From: Tridacna crocea
Taxonomy: Eukaryota; Mollusca; Bivalvia; Cardiida; Cardiidae
NCBI GenBank assembly: GCA_943736015.1
Contig: OX031058.1
Span: 3,363,001-3,427,000 of the forward strand
DNA: 64,000 nucleotides
Reading direction: 5' to 3'
Made by a program: the position numbers and the translations under genes. Shown here in pieces: positions 61,291 through 64,000 of this stretch (positions are counted from its first letter, which is position 1; each line of letters starts with the position of its first letter). The notes beneath the pieces are model-generated. The model ran no database searches. It was not told the origin of the DNA and saw only the letters and a program-made list of their open reading frames with translations.

Positions 61291-61407
61291 CCTTTGACCC
61301 AAGCATAAAGGACTTTACATCTGGTGCAAGGGTGGTGGCAAAGTTGTTAATGTTTTTCAATCAAACTGAATCTCTTCTGGGGATGAAGAAAATGGTGCAT
61401 CAAACAG

Positions 61408-61413
61408 AATAAA
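61408..61413 (+). promoter_or_regulatory. candidate VPS54 polyadenylation signal
   Basis: AATAAA lies 118 bp past the VPS54 stop codon. It is the first canonical hexamer downstream; use is inferred. Confidence 0.45.
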
Positions 61414-61423
61414 CATTTTTACC

Positions 61424-61592
61424 TACAACATATACTAAAACTTGGAGATGATAAACTTAATGTGACTGAAATGACAGGGCTAGTTCTTGAAATGGTAGAA
61501 GATATTTTGTGAAAATGGAGAAAATGCTGCTTACCAGCACTTTCTTCCTTCCCTCAATGTTTTCAAAAGGCTTCCTATTAAAAGTGCTTAAC
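61424..61592. repeat. hairpin MITE A, degenerate, first of a chain
   Basis: Centre GAAAATGCTGCTTACCAGCA; ends at TTAA 61589-61592, which starts the next copy. Confidence 0.75.
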
Positions 61593-61762
61593 TCTTTAAT
61601 ACATGATCCTGACTTTTAACACCTCTGTGAAAGAATCCTTTTGAAAGTAATGCAGAAAAAGGAGAAAATGCTGGTAACACTATCAAAGCAAATTGCACCA
61701 TTTGAGTCATTTGCTTTCAATTTGATTAGGTCTAAAATTTTGCTGTGTGGTAAATTGGTTAA
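61589..61762. repeat. hairpin MITE A, right arm deleted, second of a chain
   Basis: Stops the left arm at GCTGGTAACA; shares TTAA 61759-61762 with the next. Confidence 0.88.
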
Positions 61763-61987
61763 CCCATTACCACACAATCCCTACTTTTGATGCCCCTGAG
61801 AAAGATGCCTTCAGAAAACATTATGGGAAAAGGAGAAAATGCTGGTAACCAGCATTTTCTCCTTTTCCCACAATGTTTTCTACCCTTCACAAAATAAATT
61901 TTAAATTTTCAGCCACTTTTATTTTGTCATCTGCAAATGTTTTCGATTTGGACAAACCTAAAATTTTGTCGTTTGGTAATGAGTTAA
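61759..61987. repeat. hairpin MITE A, full length, third of a chain
   Basis: Perfect core 61820-61880; shares TTAA at both ends with its neighbours. Confidence 0.95.
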
Positions 61988-62214
61988 CTCTTTGCCAAAT
62001 GACAAAGTTATAAACTGGTCCAAGTTCAAACCATTTGCAGACAACAAAATAAATGTGACTGAAAATATTGAAATTTGGTTTGGGTAGGATAGAAAACATT
62101 GTGGAAAAAAGGAGAAAATGCTGGTGACCAGCATTTTCTCCTTTTCCCACAATTTCTTCAAAAGGCTTGTTTCTCAGGGTTGTTAAAAATTGTGATTGTG
62201 TGGTAAAGTGTTAA
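61984..62214. repeat. hairpin MITE A, full length, last of a chain
   Basis: Starts at the shared TTAA 61984-61987 and ends at TTAA 62211; core 62090-62160. Confidence 0.95.
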
Positions 62215-62518
62215 AGCAGGGGACTTTCTGGTAAAGGATAAAACAGCTTGAAAGCATGTGTGAGTGAAATGACTGTAGAGGACAACTTAGATTGAGATCA
62301 TAATACACAGACAGTGCTCAGTCAGATCTTTGGATTAACAGTCCCATACATTGACCTAGACGTGGACAAAGTCACTTGATTATGTTGTTGATACTGTTTG
62401 GAATTATCTGTTCAATAGAATTCCAATGTGTAACTACAGTCAAGAGTGTACTGAGGGAACTGCTGTTTAAAACTTCAGTCAATTCCTTTGACCACTGCCA
62501 ATCTTTGTAAAGTTTTTA

Positions 62519-62724
62519 TCAACCCTTTCCCAAACGATGAATCTTGGACTCTTCCAAACTCAAAGAGCTTGCAGACGACAATTTCAAATTTTCTAAATGG
62601 GTAGAAAACACTGTGGGAAAAGGAGAAATTGCTTGTTAGGAGCAATTTCTCCTTTTCCCACAGTGTTTTCAAAAGACTGTTACTGCAGACACGTAAAAAC
62701 CAGGGCTTGTTTGGGAAAGGGTGA
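62519..62724. repeat. hairpin MITE, intermediate A/B arm
   Basis: Family A ends, but inner arms GGAGAAATTGCTTGTTAGGA / GCAATTTCTCC, between the A and B types. Confidence 0.9.
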
Positions 62725-62878
62725 AAAAAAAAGAAAAATTAACAGTGCAGTCAGAAACAATTAGAAAAAATAATACGAAGGACATGTCTGTTTCATGGTT
62801 TCACCATGTAAGCAGGAGCATCACTGATTTATTCAAAGTGAGCAATGGAGGGCAATTTGAGAAAATGTGATAATTTTT

Positions 62879-63107
62879 TTAACTCTTTACCAGGCAGCAA
62901 ATTTTTAGCCTAGTCCAAATTGAAAGCATTTGTGGACATCATTTTTAATGTTACTCAAAATGGGACAGTTGTGTATCAAAGGGTAGAAAACATTGTGGGA
63001 AAAGGAGAAAATGCTGGTTACCAGCATTTTCTCCTTTTCCCACGATGTTTTCAAAAGACTTATTTCTCAGGGTCATCAGAAGTAGAGATTGTGTGGTAAT
63101 GGGTTAC
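62879..63107. repeat. hairpin MITE A, full length
   Basis: Perfect core 62985-63055 apart from one change (CCCACGATG). Confidence 0.94.
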
Positions 63108-63173
63108 AGAGGTGCTATTTACATGACAAACATGGTTATCTGATTTGACCTCGGATGAAGTTAAACCTTATTT

Positions 63174-63402
63174 ATTTCTTTACCAAACGTCAAAATTTTA
63201 TACTGGTCCAAATTGAAAGCATTTGCAGACAACAAAACAAAGGTGACTGAAAAACTGAAGTGAGCTTTCAGAAGGGTTGAAAACATCGCAGAAAAAGGAG
63301 AACATGCTGGCGACCATCATTATCTCCTTTTCCCACAATGTTTTCAAGAGGCTTGATTCGCAGGGTCGTTAAAAAGTCAGGATTGTTTGGTAAAGGGTGA
63401 AT
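63174..63402. repeat. hairpin MITE A
   Basis: Centre GAACATGCTGGCGACCATCA; ends GTAAAGGGTGAA. Confidence 0.9.
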
Positions 63403-64000
63403 ATTCAGAATATGGACTAATTTATATATTAGAGCTTATTTAAGAAATTGTTAAAAGAAATATACAAGTTAAACAAAGAGATTATTTATATTATGAAACA
63501 GGGAAAAATCAATGTTAGTAAATGAAAGATTGCTCATACTGGCCAGTAACTGCTCTTGTTTTTGAATTGGTTGTTTTCAAGCTCGCATTGTTGGACATGT
63601 ACAAGAAACATAAGATATGACACAAATTTCTTCACCATGGTCCAAAATGTTACTACTTCCTAGTTTATTCTCAGTCTACAACCATATCTGGCCTTGAACA
63701 TGCAAAAGAGTCATTTAGACATTTGCATAAAATGCCATCTTGGATCAGCATGTGGAGTACATGCTGGCTAATCTGAGACAGCACTGTATATCTACAATAG
63801 ATTTTGTGCAACAGTAGACTTGGGCAAAACAGAAAATTACATAAAGAATTTTAAAAACTGTTGTTTGGGATTAGCGTGCGGACTTTGCAATCTGATCTGT
63901 GATGACATTTTACGCAAATGTCCGAATGTCCCTTATAGTGTGTTGCAGGCCATCGGTGAATCATATCCAAGTGGAAAAATCCTAAATGAGCCTTGCAATG
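63403..64000. other. VPS54 downstream flank
   Basis: Beyond the last MITE. It holds family E-like palindromes at 63727-63945 and no gene. Confidence 0.45.
63727..63945. repeat. short palindromic repeats, family E relatives
   Basis: GGATCAGCATGTGGAGTACA TGCTGGCTAATC, and AAATGTCCGAATGTCCC further on as in the 40.1 kb copy. Confidence 0.55.

Overview
This 64 kb window is animal nuclear DNA, most likely from a bivalve mollusc. The evidence is two intron-rich genes with GT-AG introns, tRNA-derived SINEs whose 3' tails match a type I associate with molluscs, and a very heavy load of short non-autonomous DNA transposons. The species call is inference. No bacterial, viral or organellar gene is visible.

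Two real genes are present, arranged head to head. On the minus strand, 790-13909, seven coding exons join in phase into a complete 211-residue Rab4 GTPase (RAB4). On the plus strand, 16199-61290, twenty-six coding exons join in phase into a complete 965-residue VPS54, the GARP tethering subunit. Its first exon encodes an N-terminal zinc-finger-like module. The two start codons are about 2.3 kb apart. Both proteins act in endosomal recycling: Rab4 in fast recycling from early endosomes, VPS54 in tethering endosome-derived vesicles at the trans-Golgi network.

Almost everything else is repeat. The dominant element is a foldback MITE of about 230 bp with TTAA-type ends and a long central palindrome. 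I count roughly 75 copies, more than one per kb, in both orientations. It comes in two families that share an outer palindrome but have different inner hairpin arms (A, about 70 copies; B, 6 copies). Around these are hAT-like elements, a TTAA-flanked MITE (two copies), two other foldback MITE families, Helentron-like elements carrying tandem arrays of about 156 bp, tRNA-derived SINEs, a decayed pogo/Tigger transposon in a VPS54 intron, a 1.6 kb element with long inverted repeats and a TGGA microsatellite.

Layout: 1-13.9 kb RAB4 and its intronic repeats; 13.9-16.2 kb intergenic promoter region with the TGGA array; 16.2-23.5 kb VPS54 intron 1 with a 2.7 kb hAT-like insertion; 23.5-61.3 kb the rest of VPS54, with Helentron-like arrays at 26.8-30.0 kb and the Tigger element at 41.5-44.0 kb; 61.3-64 kb downstream repeats.

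The most interesting signals are the hairpin MITE system (copies chained through single shared TTAA sites, two inner-arm cassettes, deletion derivatives), two hAT-like insertions at the same spot in the MITE end, transposon ends lying directly against splice sites, and the zinc-finger-like VPS54 N terminus.
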